Assembly (NCBI GenBank): GCA_948567375.1
Contig: OX419757.1
Location: 26,158,732 to 26,222,731, forward strand
Direction of reading: 5' to 3'
DNA from: Lunularia cruciata
Taxonomy: Eukaryota > Streptophyta > Marchantiopsida > Lunulariales > Lunulariaceae
Length of the DNA: 64,000 bases
Part shown: piece after piece, positions 11,696 to 24,029 of the stretch
How positions within the stretch are numbered: position 1 is the first letter of the stretch
How the letters are laid out: every line of letters starts with the position of its first letter
Made by a program: the position numbers and the translations under genes
Notes under the pieces: generated by a model
What the model was told of the DNA's origin: nothing
What the model saw: only the letters and a program-made list of their open reading frames with translations
Database searches by the model: none

Positions 11696-14600
11696 TGTGT
11701 TAACCCGCCAAATATCAATTTTGCGGTAATCAGGTAAGTAAAGTTTGTTCTCGCAAAGATACTATTCAGAATTGGTCAAATACAAAGCAAAGTGACAATC
11801 TCAGTTCTTCTTGATTGCATCTTTAGTCTTAGGTAGAAACCACATCCAGAAGAGAGTAACAAGCACTGACTCGCAATCTTGTTATGAATTAACACTCCTT
11901 AATCACAACTCCGACAAATCTTTCCAAACAATCTTGATTGTGATGATTCAGTCTCTCTCAAAAATGGCACTTCACTGCAAAATGCCTTTGCCTCAGAATT
12001 GTGTTCCACCCCTCCATTGAAGGCAAAACTTCCTTGATTGAAATTGTTTCACATCAACTCTATGCTGCACTCACAAATGCAGAATACTACCAACACTACA
12101 ATTCCTTTCAGATCTGTCAAGGCATTGCTCTGATTGCACTTCACTCAAGATCAAATACACAGAATGAAGATCAAGGCTATGGATCCAACATCCAACAAGC
12201 ACTCTGACTTGCACTTTAGAATTCTCCAAACACTCACAAACATAGACACAAAATTGATACTTGGAATTAAGCTAAAACAATGAGGACTACTTCACATCAC
12301 TTTGCTTTATCTATTCTCAAAAATTATGAGCATTGAACAACATATGATTGTGAATGCCACATTTAAATAGTGAAGCAATTGATAGTTAATAACAAAAATA
12401 CTATTCTACAACAACTCTTCTAACCTACAGATCCAAAATGACAATGCACCTCTTCATATCTGGCTCTTCATATCTCAAATCTGTTACTACTTTGATCTGA
12501 TGTCTACTCCTTCCTCGACTTCCAATCCCAAAGTAACTTCACATACTACTCTGTCCTTGGGTTTCACAACTGCCAATTTCTCTACTAATTCTACTAATTG
12601 TTCACTCTCATCTACAATTGCACTAGCAGGTAATCTATCTAACTCCTTATCTCCCAACCCACTCTTCTCTAACATCTCCAATGGTAATTCTGAAGATATT
12701 TGGACTCCTATGTCATCTACTTTGGGTTTTGCTCTTATATCCTTCCAAAGTTTATCTATTTCCAATTTCACCAAGTCTAATCTGATCGTGATATTATCTT
12801 CTACTTCCAATATCTTTCTATCTACACGAGTTCTGAGACTAATTAGCAAGGCATTCAAGTCTTTATCCTTTGTGTTTCTCCTCTCATCTCTTGCACCAAC
12901 AACTTCAACTCGTGCAACCTTGTTTCTTTGATCCGGACGGTTGCCTTTGTACTCAACATTGCATTCATCTTTGTTACAATCTCCCTTAATGGCTCAAGTC
13001 TCATTCTTCTCTCCCGTTCTTGATCTGCAAGCCAATCTTCCCTATACATTGCCAATTTTGCCTTGAACTTAGCTTTCACTGTCTCCTTCTCCTTCTCCTT
13101 TTGCAAAATCTTCTCCACCAAACTACGAAGTATCTCCCTCAGTCTTTCTTCTTCTCTATACCTCATTGTTAACTCCCTTTGCCAAAGCTACTTCTTTTCT
13201 TCTACACTTTCTATCACTCTATCAAGCTCTTGCTCCTTCTCTGCTACTCTTGCCATAATAGGAATAAGTTCTAATTGAGAATCAACAAATTTTTGTTTCA
13301 AGATTTCATACTCCGCTATCTGCCTTTCCCTTGTTATGACATTCTACTCTATGATTCTTTCTCTACTTCCCACTTCTCTTTTCAAGGTTTCAATTACCTG
13401 ATTCTGTACTATTGTATCTACTCATAGTATTTTCCCTCTCTTCCTCACTTTGGATTGTACTCTTCTTCAACTCCGAGTTCTCTTCCTCTAATTGTGCTAA
13501 CACTTGCAACACAATCTTCACCTCTTGACACTTTGATTGCATCTCCTTCTTCTTGTGCTCCAACTTTACTAACAACGGGCACACAACCTCCCACAAATAC
13601 TCTACTCCTCCACTTGAGTTTACCTTGACTTGCTGACTTTTCTCCTTCTTTGCCTCTTCTTCACTCAACACTTGCCTTCTTAGCCGTAATCACCTTATGG
13701 GAATGGATTCTTTGCTCCTTGAACTTCCACTCTCCACTTCCCTTACCTTACTTGGTCCTACTTCATACTTCACTTTCCTTCTAGAGCAAACTCCTTGTTG
13801 AATGATCACTCTCTTCTCCTCCTGCTCTGGAACTTCTTCTTCTACGTGCAGGTTACATTCTTCTTCTATTTCCATCTTTCATTCATCCTCCTCGGGTACC
13901 AATTGCACCTCCCCTCCATCTTCACTCTTGCTGCTTGTTTCCCCACTTTACAACATGAATTTGGGTTCTTCCTCCTTTTCCAAGTCTTCCTTCCTTGCAC
14001 TCGGCCTCTCCTTCTAACTCCTTGTCCGATGATGCAATTACCACCAAGTCTCTCCTTGGATTTACTTTCCTTGTCTTTTGAGGTCTCGTCATTGCTTCTT
14101 CTTCCTTGCCTTGTTGACTCCTCTTATTTGACTTTGGAGTGTTCACCTTCAATTGCACGCTCTGCCCTATTTGCGTGTAGTACTCGTCACTGCTCCTTAT
14201 TTGCAAGATGTACTACTACTCCTCTGCATCAGCATCTCTTCTAAAATCAGGGTGGAAGTGTGACACCATCTTGTGTCTCTTTGCCGCATTCAGCAAGTTC
14301 AGTCCCAAATAGAAGTGGGCTGCAAATGGCACAATGTAGTGTGGAGGCGTTTTGTCTTGCAAGTTTCACACCATCTGTCTCACACGCTGATGAAAACACT
14401 TTGCCCAATTGATTGGCTCTCCTGCAAACATCTTGTGAGCACATCTAACCTCCGAGTTGCATGATTTCTCACCATGAATTCAGAGTTCTTATTCCCACCT
14501 CCCATCTTTCTCTCTTCCACTCTAGGTTGGGAGCTACTCTTCCTACTGATTCCCGGACTAACTCTCCTGACTTCCTCTCTACACACCAGCACGTCTTTGA

Positions 14601-15067
14601 CTACACTTCCCTTCCCAGAATCTCCTGCATGACAACTTCTTAACGGCAATTGAAAATTACATGTCATTGCTTTGTCTCTAGCCCAAATTTTATAATGGTG
14701 CGCTTCCTTTGTCTCTCTTCATTTCAAATTTCTACCAAGAAATCACACCTTCTTCATGCTCCTATCATTGTCAATTTCCTCCTGTTCATAGGCCAACCGT
14801 TTCTGTGCACGGTACCTTCTTGAATGTCCAACCCCAAAGGAATGTTGTTACATTGTCCTCACCTCGGGTTGAGCACCCCCATGACAAAGTCTACTTACTT
14901 TGGGTTTTAGGCTGATAGGGCAAATCCAAGTACTTTTTCTTTTGACACAAAGTCACTTTTCCTTGGGTTCAACCCAAAGACACCATTCTTTGCCTCTTGA
15001 TGTCATATAGGCACAATACTACTTCTTCTTCAAAATTACGAAAAGAGATAAAAATGTGGGTACCACA
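11696..15067 (-). mobile_element. Solo family A long LTR with perfect 5-bp target duplication
   Basis: A 3372-bp LTR in minus orientation, from the LTR start read on the forward strand as GGGTACCACA (ending 15067) to the LTR end read as TGTGTTAACC (from 11696). ACTTG precedes it at 11691-11695 and is repeated at 15068-15072. There is no primer-binding site or gag-pol, so this is a solo LTR, presumably left by recombination between two LTRs. It lies inside the coding part of another A LTR and the flanking protein similarity resumes across it. Confidence 0.85.
12487..14667 (-). pseudogene. LTR-encoded protein remnant (basic region, acidic region, coiled coil)
   Basis: Reading down the minus strand: N-terminal part 14667-14380 (QPRVEERKMGGGNKNSEF), the NTPKSNKRS segment (14206-13922), acidic region 13875-13690, coiled coils 13671-13390 and 13166-12855 (RLHELKLLVQEM), and tail 12858-12487 ending near EVTLGLEVEEGVDI. 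Frame breaks separate each block. The protein type matches no family I can name. The TATAAAA box lies at 14694-14688, just before the N-terminal block. Confidence 0.6.
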
Positions 15068-16680
15068 ACTTGACTCCACCATCTCTTCCTTCCTTGTTCA
15101 GTCTGCCTTTGTTGCTGGTAGGCATCTCTTCCACTGCTGCCTTACCCCAAAGACATGATCTTTGTACCTTCAATGTCTTGTCCTTTGAGCTCTCTTCTTT
15201 GTTCTCAACTTTGTGGGGTCTGGCAACCACCACATGAGCACTCCTCTTTGTTCTTGCCACCCTTAGGAAGATCAAGGCACCCTCTTCTACACAGCCATCT
15301 CCTAGCTTGTTGGCTGGCAACTCCAGACATGACTTGTCTCCTCCTTCAATGCGGTCAATCACCTCATGGAACTCTTGTTCTTCTTCTCTAGCAATACATT
15401 CTCTTGATTGCTAAACTTTGGCTTCTCCCTCGCTGCCATTGCTTGACTCTTTGCTTTGCAATGTAAATTCTTCTCCCAAGGCTTCTTCCCTCAACTCCGT
15501 TTCTCCCTTTGAATCTTCCTCCATGGTTGATTCTTTCACTTCCACTAGTGAGGACTTTGGATTGAGTCTTCATATCTTTTGAGGCTACATCAGCATGATT
15601 TGTCCTTTGGGTCTACTTCTCTTTTTTGGCAAGGGGATTTCCATTACCACTATCTTCTCCTTCCCACTCTTTAGGTAGTAGTCATTACCTTCACAAACCC
15701 GCTTGATGTAATATTGTTCATCCCCATCTGCATCTCTTCACAAATTGGGGAAAAAATAGAACACCATCCGTCCTCTCTCCTCTAAGCTCAATAGGTTCAG
15801 CCTGAAGTAGAAGTGGGTTACACAGGGTACAAAGTAGTGGGGTGGTGTATCCATTCTCTAGCTAGTGATCATTTGTCCTACTCGTTGGTGCAAACACTTT
15901 GCTCCACCGCTCCACCGCTTCTCCTGCAAACATATGATGGAAAAACATTGCTTGTTGCATTGTTACATAGGTGGTTTGCTCTGGCTTGAACATAACCATC
16001 ATTGCACTCATAATTCATCTTTGCATTGGATCCTTGTAGTTATCCACCTTGTACTTGGTTCTTGGTGCAAAGTCTACTAAAAGAATTCCTCACCTCAACA
16101 CTTTCTTTTGAAGCATCACACTTCTGATAGAAGGTGACACCGCCTACCCCTCTTGCTTCTCTTCCCAAGAATAATCTCCAATCAGACTCAGTCCATCGAG
16201 CCGGATTTCCTCTCTTTCCCTTGTGCTTGGACCCATCCTTACAGTTACTAGCCACAATATCTACCATGAACCCCGGAAAACTTAAATTCTAGTTCCAGGC
16301 CAAAAATGTGATGAAAAGTCTGGACAAGACTTTGATATTTCCCTTTGAGGCAATTGTGTGATTCCTCATTCTCTGCTTATGAAAGATCGAACCCGAGACT
16401 CTAACCCACTCTTCTTGCATATTTGCAATTTGCATTCCTTCAGGTCAACTTTGAATAGGAATAGGATACCTTCTGGACATTGCAGTGCTTCCTTGACAAA
16501 ATCTCAATTTTATAGTCCTTTGCTGATCAATCATTCTTCAGTTGTTTCTTCATTTACCCACCAATTTTGCAGGTTGGTTTCCTATCACTTTCAAAATTAT
16601 CTTGGTCCCAAGGTAATCACTTTTTTTCCTTGCTGCCTTCCAGAATTCTCTCTTTGCTACCAATAACATAGAAAACAAAC
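15068..16680 (-). mobile_element. Family A long LTR, 5' part of the interrupted copy
   Basis: This continues the copy that starts at 9813. The minus-strand protein resumes at 15362-15068, and 16267-16040 carries the conserved stretch RWTESDWRLFLGREARG with TFYQKCDAS. A TATAAAA box (forward TTTTATA 16508-16514) marks the LTR promoter region. From its place in other copies (372-384 bp inside) the LTR start should fall near 16890, but no clean GGTACCACA is present; a weak CATTACCAC is at 16893-16901. The outer boundary is therefore uncertain and a tandem array occupies the interval. Confidence 0.6.
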
Positions 16681-16684
16681 TTTT

Positions 16685-16828
16685 GAGCTTGCAATAACAT
16701 AAAATAAGTCTTGAGCTTATTGTAACATAAAATAAGTCATCGGGCTTCTTGTAACATAAAATAAGTCCTCGGGCTTACTATAACATAAAATAAGTCCCCA
16801 AGCTTACTGCAACATAAATTAAGTCCAG
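16685..16828. repeat. 29-bp tandem repeat, five units
   Basis: Five units (16685, 16713, 16742, 16771 and 16800) each contain a core of TAACATAAAATAAGTC after GGGCTT or GAGCTT. Three are 29 bp, with small changes between units. A partial unit precedes them near 16660. It lies where the start of the broken A LTR is expected. Confidence 0.85.
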
Positions 16829-17158
16829 AGGCACACCAAACTTCAGAGCATTACAACCTTCACCTCCAATAATCTTTCCATTCCAACCCCATTACCACTA
16901 CTCTTTTCACAACTCTCAGAATTCTTGTCATACTAACTAGCATTAATGCAACATGTAGATTATTTTCCAAATGACACTGGGACCTTTTTGTAAGGTAAAA
17001 TAATGTTCCATGTACAATTCTATATTAGACACAAGGAGGCTATTAGAGCTCACTTTGAGAGGACATTAGGGGAGGAGAGAGCTGAACTTATTTTGGAGAA
17101 CTTGGATCCATTTGTAAACCCTATAGTTCATTATGATGTGTTTGAGATAATGTTGTAC
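16829..17158. other. Spacer between A LTR and B LTR
   Basis: Unassigned sequence. A plus-strand frame from 17003 gives about 52 residues (includes HKEAIRAHFERTLGEERAEL) before running into the B LTR. I do not recognise it; it may be the edge of an older element or of a host exon. Confidence 0.3.
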
Positions 17159-17848
17159 TATAACACCCATTTGTGCATGTGTGTGGTATTATGATATTTA
17201 GCTTGGTATTACAAGTACTTGAGAGATATTATTTATAGAGAGATAAAGGATGGTTCCACATTTGTCATGATTAGCTAAAGTTAGTCATAGCTAAGATAGA
17301 GGGGACCTTACTTTAGAGGAACTAGAAAAGATGAGCACCACTATTTTGGATTCTAGTGTGTGGACTTGGTATTATTTCTAGGTGTTTGGCTTTGAGGAAA
17401 GAGTTGAAAACTCTTGGGCCCACAAGCCTTTTTATTTTGGATTCTTTTGTAGTCCAAGTATAGCCTATGTGAAGGAATCCTTGACTTAGTGGTTGGATCA
17501 AGATAAGATCACATGCTTAGTGGAATATGCCCATGTGGATGGATATTCCTTTATACTTTTTGACTTTACTTGACTTTTAGCCTAGTAACTTAAGTTACTC
17601 AAATAATTAGTAACTTTGGTGCATAACTATTTCACAAGTATATAAACAAGGGGTGAGAGTGTACTCATCATCCTTTCATTTACAACTATCTTTCTCTCAT
17701 TGAGTTCTCTAGTGAGCAATTTCTTGAGTATTGGAGTGTTAGCCTTGGAGGAGTATGATGGAGTTGGGATTCTTTGCCTTCTTAGTCCATGGTGCGCTAC
17801 TATAATAGCCATCAAAGGTTCATCCTGAGTGAGAGACAAGCCGGCTCA
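17159..17848 (+). mobile_element. Family B LTR, plus orientation (probable 5' LTR)
   Basis: A 690-bp LTR, starting TATAACACCC (a changed TGTAACACCC) and ending CCGGCTCA. It matches five other copies in the window. B gag-pol remnants follow in the same orientation after a leader and a solo LTR, which suggests this is the 5' LTR of that element. The flanking bases TGTAC do not match those beyond the distant partner LTR at 35469. Confidence 0.75.
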
Positions 17849-18374
17849 CAATACATACTATACACAAGAGGATTTGGAGAGATTGTGTGAGGTAGATTGT
17901 AGATTTTGGAGATTAGGATGATTGTGGGCAAAATCTCAAGTTTGAGATTTGGACTTAAAATTTTCATAAAGGATAGCTTGGATTATGTGTTAAGTGATAC
18001 ACTTAAAATTATTTAAAGGGCTGCTACACGCATTGAGCTAGATTTTTTGGAACATGGTAGGGTAAACTATTCTTGCAAACTATACACTCTTTGGAAGTTT
18101 TATAGAGTTTGCCCTTTCTTCATTTTTATTGGATTTTTTTGAAGCTTTCCAAGAAATTCAATGCATATTATGCCAACATCTTGCCAAGAATTAGAGAGAG
18201 ATCATTCTTGCATAGGAAGTTATGAGTTTTTAAAATGAGTAGGCCTATGGACCTTTCTATTCAACACACATATTTTAGACCAAATATATGGTGAATAGAA
18301 AGGTGCATAGGCCAAATCACTCAATGGAAATATTTGAAATTTTGCAAGGTATGACACTCTAGGGTTGTGATCCG
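17849..18374 (+). mobile_element. Family B internal leader
   Basis: Non-coding sequence between the B 5' LTR and an inserted B solo LTR. The sequence just after the LTR (CAATACATACTATAC) does not resemble a primer-binding site I can name. No protein motif is seen. Confidence 0.45.
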
Positions 18375-19064
18375 TGAGCCAGCTTGTCTCTCACTCAAGA
18401 TGAACCTCTGATGGCTATTATGGTAGCGCACTATGGACTAAGAAGGCAAGGAACCCCAACTGAATCATACTCCTCCAAGGCTAACACTCCAAGACTCAAG
18501 ACATTGCTCACTAGAGAACTCAATGAGAGAGAGATAGTTGCAAATGAAAAGATGATGAGTACCTCCTCACCCCTTGTTTATATACTTGTGAAATAGTTAC
18601 ATACCAAAGTTACTAATTACCGTAGTAACTCAAGTTACTAGACTAAAAGTCAAGGAAAGTCAAAAAGTAAAAAGGAATATCTATTTACATGGGCATATTC
18701 CCCTAAGCATGTGGCCTTATCTTGACCCAACCACTAAGTCAAGGATTCCTTCACATGGGCTATCCTTGGACTAAAGAAGAATCCAAAACAAAAAGGCTTG
18801 CTGGCCCAAGAGTTCTCAACTCTTTCCTCAAAGCCAAACACCTAAGAATAATACCAAGTCAACACACTAGAATCCAAAATAGTGGTGCTCATCTTTTCTA
18901 CTTCCTCTAAAGTAAGTTCCCTTTTATCTTAGCTATGACTAACTTTAGCTAACCATGACTAATATAGAACCATCCTTTATCTCTATATAAATAATATCTC
19001 TTAAGTACTTGTAATACCAAGCTAAATATCACAATACCACACACATGCACAAATGGGTGTTATA
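18375..19064 (-). mobile_element. Family B solo LTR, minus orientation
   Basis: A complete B LTR in reverse (TGAGCCAGCT to GGGTGTTATA) sits inside the leader of the plus-oriented B element. GATCC just before it and GATCA just after it are a near-matching target duplication (four of five bases, with one extra base at the left edge). No element body belongs to it, so it is read as a solo LTR. Confidence 0.7.
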
Positions 19065-19925
19065 GATCAAGTGGGAAAAATTTTAGAGGACTTTGATATA
19101 CTAGTTGAGAGAATTTTGTGACATTATGAGGAGGAGTCAATCTTGTAGAGTTGAGCTCTCATGCACAAAGAGTGTGAGAGCAACCAAAAGCATGTTTGAG
19201 TGCTTAGACTCATCTTGGGAACATGGAGGGTCACTAGAGTGGAAGTTGAGGCTATACAAGGTTCCCCAAGGAGTTGAGGTGAATGTAGAGATGGATTTGA
19301 GGACAAGAAAGTTTAGAATAGAATTTGAATAAAGTGTTGAGAGGATCCAAAAGCATACACTACTTGGAAGGAAAGAGTGATTCTAAGTGCTTTTTATGTG
19401 GAGAGAAGTGATATAAGGCAAGCTCATATCCATTGACCTTTGAGAGCAAGAGATTGAGAGAAAGGAGAGGCCTACTTGACTTGGGATTGCATGTTGGACC
19501 TTTTTCACCAAGATTGGGAGGAAGGAGATCTAGGACCAAGGAGTTGTGTGAGGTTTGTGGAGTGGAAGAACTTCCAAAAGGACATGAGTGTAGTGGAGTA
19601 ACAACAATTTTGGAGACTTTGGTGAAATATCTTGGAGAGAGTCTTATTACAATTATAAAGAAACTACCACCTTAAGATTACAACTACCAAGAATAGTGAT
19701 GGAGATAATTTATCAACTTATGGATAAACTATCCATGAGGGTTCAATTAATATGCACTCTAGGATTTGATATTGCTATAGAAATCATGGAGCAACCTGAA
19801 ACTTTTGTGTTCTCTAAGGTGAACTACTCTCAAATGGTGTTAGTTATGTATATATTCTATTAGTTATAGTGTGAGAGAAAAAAAGAAAAAAATTGAGAGA
19901 AAAGAGAAAGATAATGAGGAGCTAA
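19065..19925 (+). mobile_element. Family B leader with orphan cysteine-rich frame
   Basis: Internal B sequence before gag. Two plus-strand frames (19105-19332 and 19433-19675) are open but carry no retroelement domain I recognise. The second contains CEVCGVEELPKGHEC, spaced C-x2-C-x8-H-x-C, which differs from a classic retroviral zinc knuckle. A stop separates the two frames. It could be a decayed extra frame or part of a displaced gag. Confidence 0.4.
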
Positions 19926-20948
19926 GATGGGGAAACTTCCAGTTTTCTTTGGCAAGGATGGAGATGATGTAGAAGCCTTTGTGAGAGACTTCAAGAGAGC
20001 TTGCATAGGAAATAATGAGGAAGATTGAGTGTGCCTCATTATTACTTGATTTCTTTGAGGATCCAACACTTACAAGGTATGATCAGAATACCAAGAGAGA
20101 GAGAGGTGAGATGGGCAAGAGTCTTGGGAGAGTTTAATTTCAACAATCATTGATAAATTCCTCCTAGATGAGAGTTATGAGAGATTGATGAGTGAGGTTA
20201 CCTTCCTCAAATGAGGAGATGGAGAGAAAGTGAGAGTCTATGTAAAAAGAGTAGAGAAGTTAGAGTCTAGATTTTACATAATGTTGAGGAAGAGTGGAGA
20301 TGAGGTGAACACTACTATGATTGGCATAGGAGCCATGATCACAAAGAATTTTGTGGGAAGGTGAGACCACAAATTAGAAGTAAGGTGAGATATGAGAAAC
20401 CTTCTTCCAAGATTGAAGCTATAAAGATTGCAATTTGAAATTCATATGGAAGAGAGTTTGGAAGGGGATGAGAGTAATTTGGTGGAGAAATAGGTTTTGA
20501 ATCCTCCTCAAGGCTACAAGTATGGTGGAAATTCTGATACTTTGGTGGCAAGGGTTGCACCACAAGTAGTAGTTGCTCTCATTCTCCTTCCTCCACTGAC
20601 CATGGAGGAAGGAGTTATGAGGGAGCCAATAGAGGGAAAGAAGGAGGTAGTGGCATCCAAATGGCTCATTATCCAAAAAAGGTAAAGGGATAACATCCAT
20701 AGATGTGTTTGAGTATGAGAAGAGGAAGTGCTCAAACTCCAAAGGTCTTAATTTGGAGCTTTTGGCACAAGAGAAGAATAGAGCTTGTTTTGCATAGGAT
20801 GTATACTCTTCTCAAGGATTTACTCCTAGCAAGGATACTCCTATGTCTACTAGGAGCACTTGCACTAGCCCCTCAACACCATCAATAACAAAGAATCCAA
20901 GGAAGAAGTTGGGGATGGAGGACTTCTTGATCTCAAAGCAGCAATGAA
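19926..20948 (+). pseudogene. Family B gag remnant
   Basis: It begins MGKLPVFFGKDGDDVEAF at 19927, a typical start of a plant Ty3/gypsy gag, followed by FVRDFKRACIGN, IIDKFLLDESYERL and GEKVRVYVKRVEKLESRF: the helical capsid-like core that packages element RNA. Many stops and at least two frame changes break it. The later part is low in recognisable motifs and I do not see a zinc knuckle in frame. Confidence 0.65.
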
Positions 20949-21539
20949 ACTACAATGTGTTGGAGGATGTTGGTAGTCACAAGGCTAACATCAAAATGGG
21001 CCAACTGATTGCTTTGAATCATACCTTGAGAAAGGAGCTTAGAGGTGATTTGAGTTCCACAAGGAGCAAGAGGAAGAAGAAAGAAAAAGCTCTAGTATCA
21101 ATGGGAGTGGTGGATGCCAAACTAGCACAATGGGAGGCTTGTGAATATGCCTATAAGATTGATGTGAGAGTGAATGGTCACAACATCAAGGATGCACTTG
21201 TTGATGGAATATAAACATTAAATGCCATGTTAGAGAGGTTGATGAAGAAGTTGGAAATGATGCCTCAAGACCTTCAACATTTTTGGTGAGCATGGAAAAC
21301 AAGCAACAAGTTCAACCAATAGGGATGATAGATAAGATAGCAATTTCAATTATGAGAGTTCAAAATCTCATGAGTTTTCAAGTCTTGAAGGATTCAAACT
21401 ATGATTTGCTTCTTTGGAGACCATGGTTGAGAGTAGCATGCACAACTAATTGGTGACACAAAGGGCACTTGATAATTGGACCATCAAACCATAGAATTAT
21501 AGTTCTTGTGACTAACACCACCAACACTTCATATTCATA
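20949..21539 (+). pseudogene. Family B protease region remnant
   Basis: The frame 20957-21214 ends with VNGHNIKDALVDGI, matching the stretch of gypsy proteases that carries the catalytic D-[ST]-G; here the triad is changed (DGI before the stop). The downstream sequence to 21539 decays through several stops. It would have cleaved the gag-pol precursor. Confidence 0.5.
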
Positions 21540-22299
21540 TATACCATCTTCTTATTAATGGGAATCAGATTCTAAAGAAGGAGCTAGAGGTTTTGAAGGA
21601 ACCAAATAAATCACCATTGAAATTTGAGTAGATAAAGAGGCGGTTATCTACTCTCAAGTATGGTCCAAATGTTACCAAGGAAGAGAAGATGAGATTTAAG
21701 GAGATTCATCCATGTGTTTGCTTTCAGTTATAAGGATCTAAAGGAAATCACCTTAGAGGAGCACAAGATAGAACTGGAGTAACATGCAAGACCACTCCAC
21801 CAAAGCAACATTATATTAGCTCACTAATAGCTTTGGTTGTGAAGGAGGAGATTGATAAGCTCAAGGAAGCCAGATTTATCTTTGCGGTGGAGAATTTAGA
21901 ATGAGTGTATCCAATTGTGATTCTGAAGAAAATGAATGACAAGCTTTGGGTATGTATAGATTACAAGAAGCTCAATGTTGTTACTAAGAAGGACTATTAC
22001 CCTTTGCCATTCATTGATGAGATCTTGAAGGAGGTTGCAAGTCATGAGGGGTACAATTTTGGAGATGATTATAATGGGTATAACCAAATCAAGATTCCAC
22101 CAGAGCATCAATAACTCACCACATTCACCACACCTTGGAAGAATTAAGCTTTCAAGGTCATGCCTTTTGGGCTTTACATTGCTCTAGCCACATTCCAATG
22201 GTTCATGAACAAGGTATTTGAACCTTTCATTGGGAAATTTGTGAGAGATTTCATTGATGATTTTTGTATTTATGGGAACAAGGAGGAGCACTTTGAGCA
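21540..22299 (+). pseudogene. Family B reverse transcriptase, truncated
   Basis: RT blocks in order: WVCIDYKKLNVVTKKDYYPL with PFIDEIL (frame 21905-22114), then NGYNQIKIPPEHQ, then FKVMPFGL, and the catalytic box FIDDFCIYG just before the break. Stops and frame changes interrupt it. The RT ends abruptly at 22299 where the end of an A LTR begins; thumb, RNase H and the first part of integrase are absent, and integrase resumes only at 33928. Confidence 0.75.
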
Positions 22300-24014
22300 T
22301 GTGACAACCTAGCAAATATTACTTTTGCGGTAATCATGTAAGTAAAGTTTGTTTTCGTAGAGATATGGGTCAAAATTGGTCAAATACAAAGCAACTATCA
22401 CCAATGTGGTTCTTCTTAAGTCCTACTTTAGTCTCTTAGGTAGAAATCACACCCAGAAGAGAGTAACAAGCATGCAATCTTGACAACTTGTCACAAATTC
22501 ACACCCTCATAATCACAACTTAACAAATTCTATTCAAACAAATCTTGATTGTGATGATTCAGATTCTCCCAAAGATGGCATTCATTGCAAAATGACTTTG
22601 GCTCAAAATTGTGTTCCACCCCTCCATTGAAGGCACAACTTCCTCAATCAAAATTGCTTCAGATCAACTCAGCTCTGCACTCACAAATGCAAAATACTAC
22701 CAACACTACAATTCCTCTCAGATTTGTCAAGGCATTGCTCCAATTGCACTTCACTCAAGATCAAATATATAGAATGAAGATCAAAGCTGTGGAATCCAAC
22801 ATCCAACAAACATACTGATTTGCACTTCAAAATTCACCACACACTCACAAACACAAACACAAACACAAAGTTGATACTTGAAATCAAGCTCAAGCGACAA
22901 GCACTAAAATCAGCACTTTGCTTTATCTATCTTCAGAAATTTGGAATACTTAATAACATAAAACTGCAAATGTCTCCTTTAAATAGTAGAGCAATCAATA
23001 GTTACTAGCAAAAATACTGTTCTACAACAACTCTTCCTACCTACAGATCTATAATGACAATGCACCTCTTCATATCTCCCTCTTCAAATCTCAAAATTGT
23101 TACTACTCCAATCTGATATCAACCTCAACTTTGGCTTCCAAACCCGGTGATCTTCCTATCCATTCTCCTTCTTTGGGTATATCTTCAACTACCAACTCCT
23201 TCACTATTTCTACCATGTATTCACTATGAATTACAATTGAGGTCATGGGTAACTTTTCTATCTCTTTATCTCCCGGCCCACTCTTCTCTAATGTCTCAAA
23301 TGACAACTCCAAAGACACTTGCACTCCTACCTCTCCTACTTTGAATCTAACTAGTATCAATTCCTTTGCTAATTCTACTATATCCTCATCAAGAATTGTA
23401 ATTGAAAGCATAGGTACACTATCTGCTCCTTCAATTTGTAACCCACTTTCCTCTAATTGCTCATGTAACTAACCCGAAGATACTTATTGTCTGATCTTGC
23501 ACTTTGGGTTCCTTCACTACTATTTCTCCGTCCATTTCTATCTCATCTTCAATCAGAATTGAAATTGAAATCATGTGTATCCTAACTATCTCTATCCTAA
23601 CTATTTTAGATGCTTCAGATATTTGACCCGAAGACTCCCACATCCGATGTATGACTATCTCGGGTTGAATCATATTTGTCTTGAGGCAAAGGCTCTAGAC
23701 CCAAAGTCGTGTAAAACCAAAGTCATATAAGTCCAAAGTCGTATAGACCCAAAGACACCAACCCAAAGACACTCAACTACTCTATACATCTATTCCCAAA
23801 ACTTCAAATGCTTGTTACTTCTTCTACAAACCTCCAAACTCTACGATTTTGGTAACAATGGAAAGCCCTAAATGAGACGCTTTTACTGAGATATAGCACT
23901 CATGATTTGGACATTTGGTCATTGAGACATGGCCCCTGCAATAATCCTGACTTGTGCAACTTTCCCCTACGCAATCACAATTTTATATTACCCCGAATTG
24001 CAGTCATTACCACA
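22300..24014 (-). mobile_element. Family A short-type LTR, 3' LTR of the minus-strand element
   Basis: A 1715-bp LTR read on the minus strand from TGTGGTAATGAC (24014) to GGTTGTCACA (22300), directly after a polypurine tract. It has the TATAAAA box (23987-23981) only about 30 bp from its start, lacks most of the LTR coding region, and carries a segment (ATTGCAGGGGCCATGTCTC) shared only with the other short LTRs at 47560 and 57701. Its partner 5' LTR at 30177 is the long type, so the pair do not match. Confidence 0.8.
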
Positions 24015-24016
24015 TA

Positions 24017-24029
24017 CCCCCTCCCTCAA
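24017..24029 (-). other. Polypurine tract, family A
   Basis: On the minus strand TTTGAGGGAGGGGG lies directly before the 3' LTR start, the normal place for the plus-strand primer of reverse transcription. The same tract is found at the equivalent place in the plus-strand copy (44191-44206). Confidence 0.75.

Noticed and set aside
12500..12931. Plus-strand Ser/Thr-rich open frame of 143 codons
   Set aside because: It is the antisense of the LTR protein tail; similar Ser-rich antisense frames occur at every copy.
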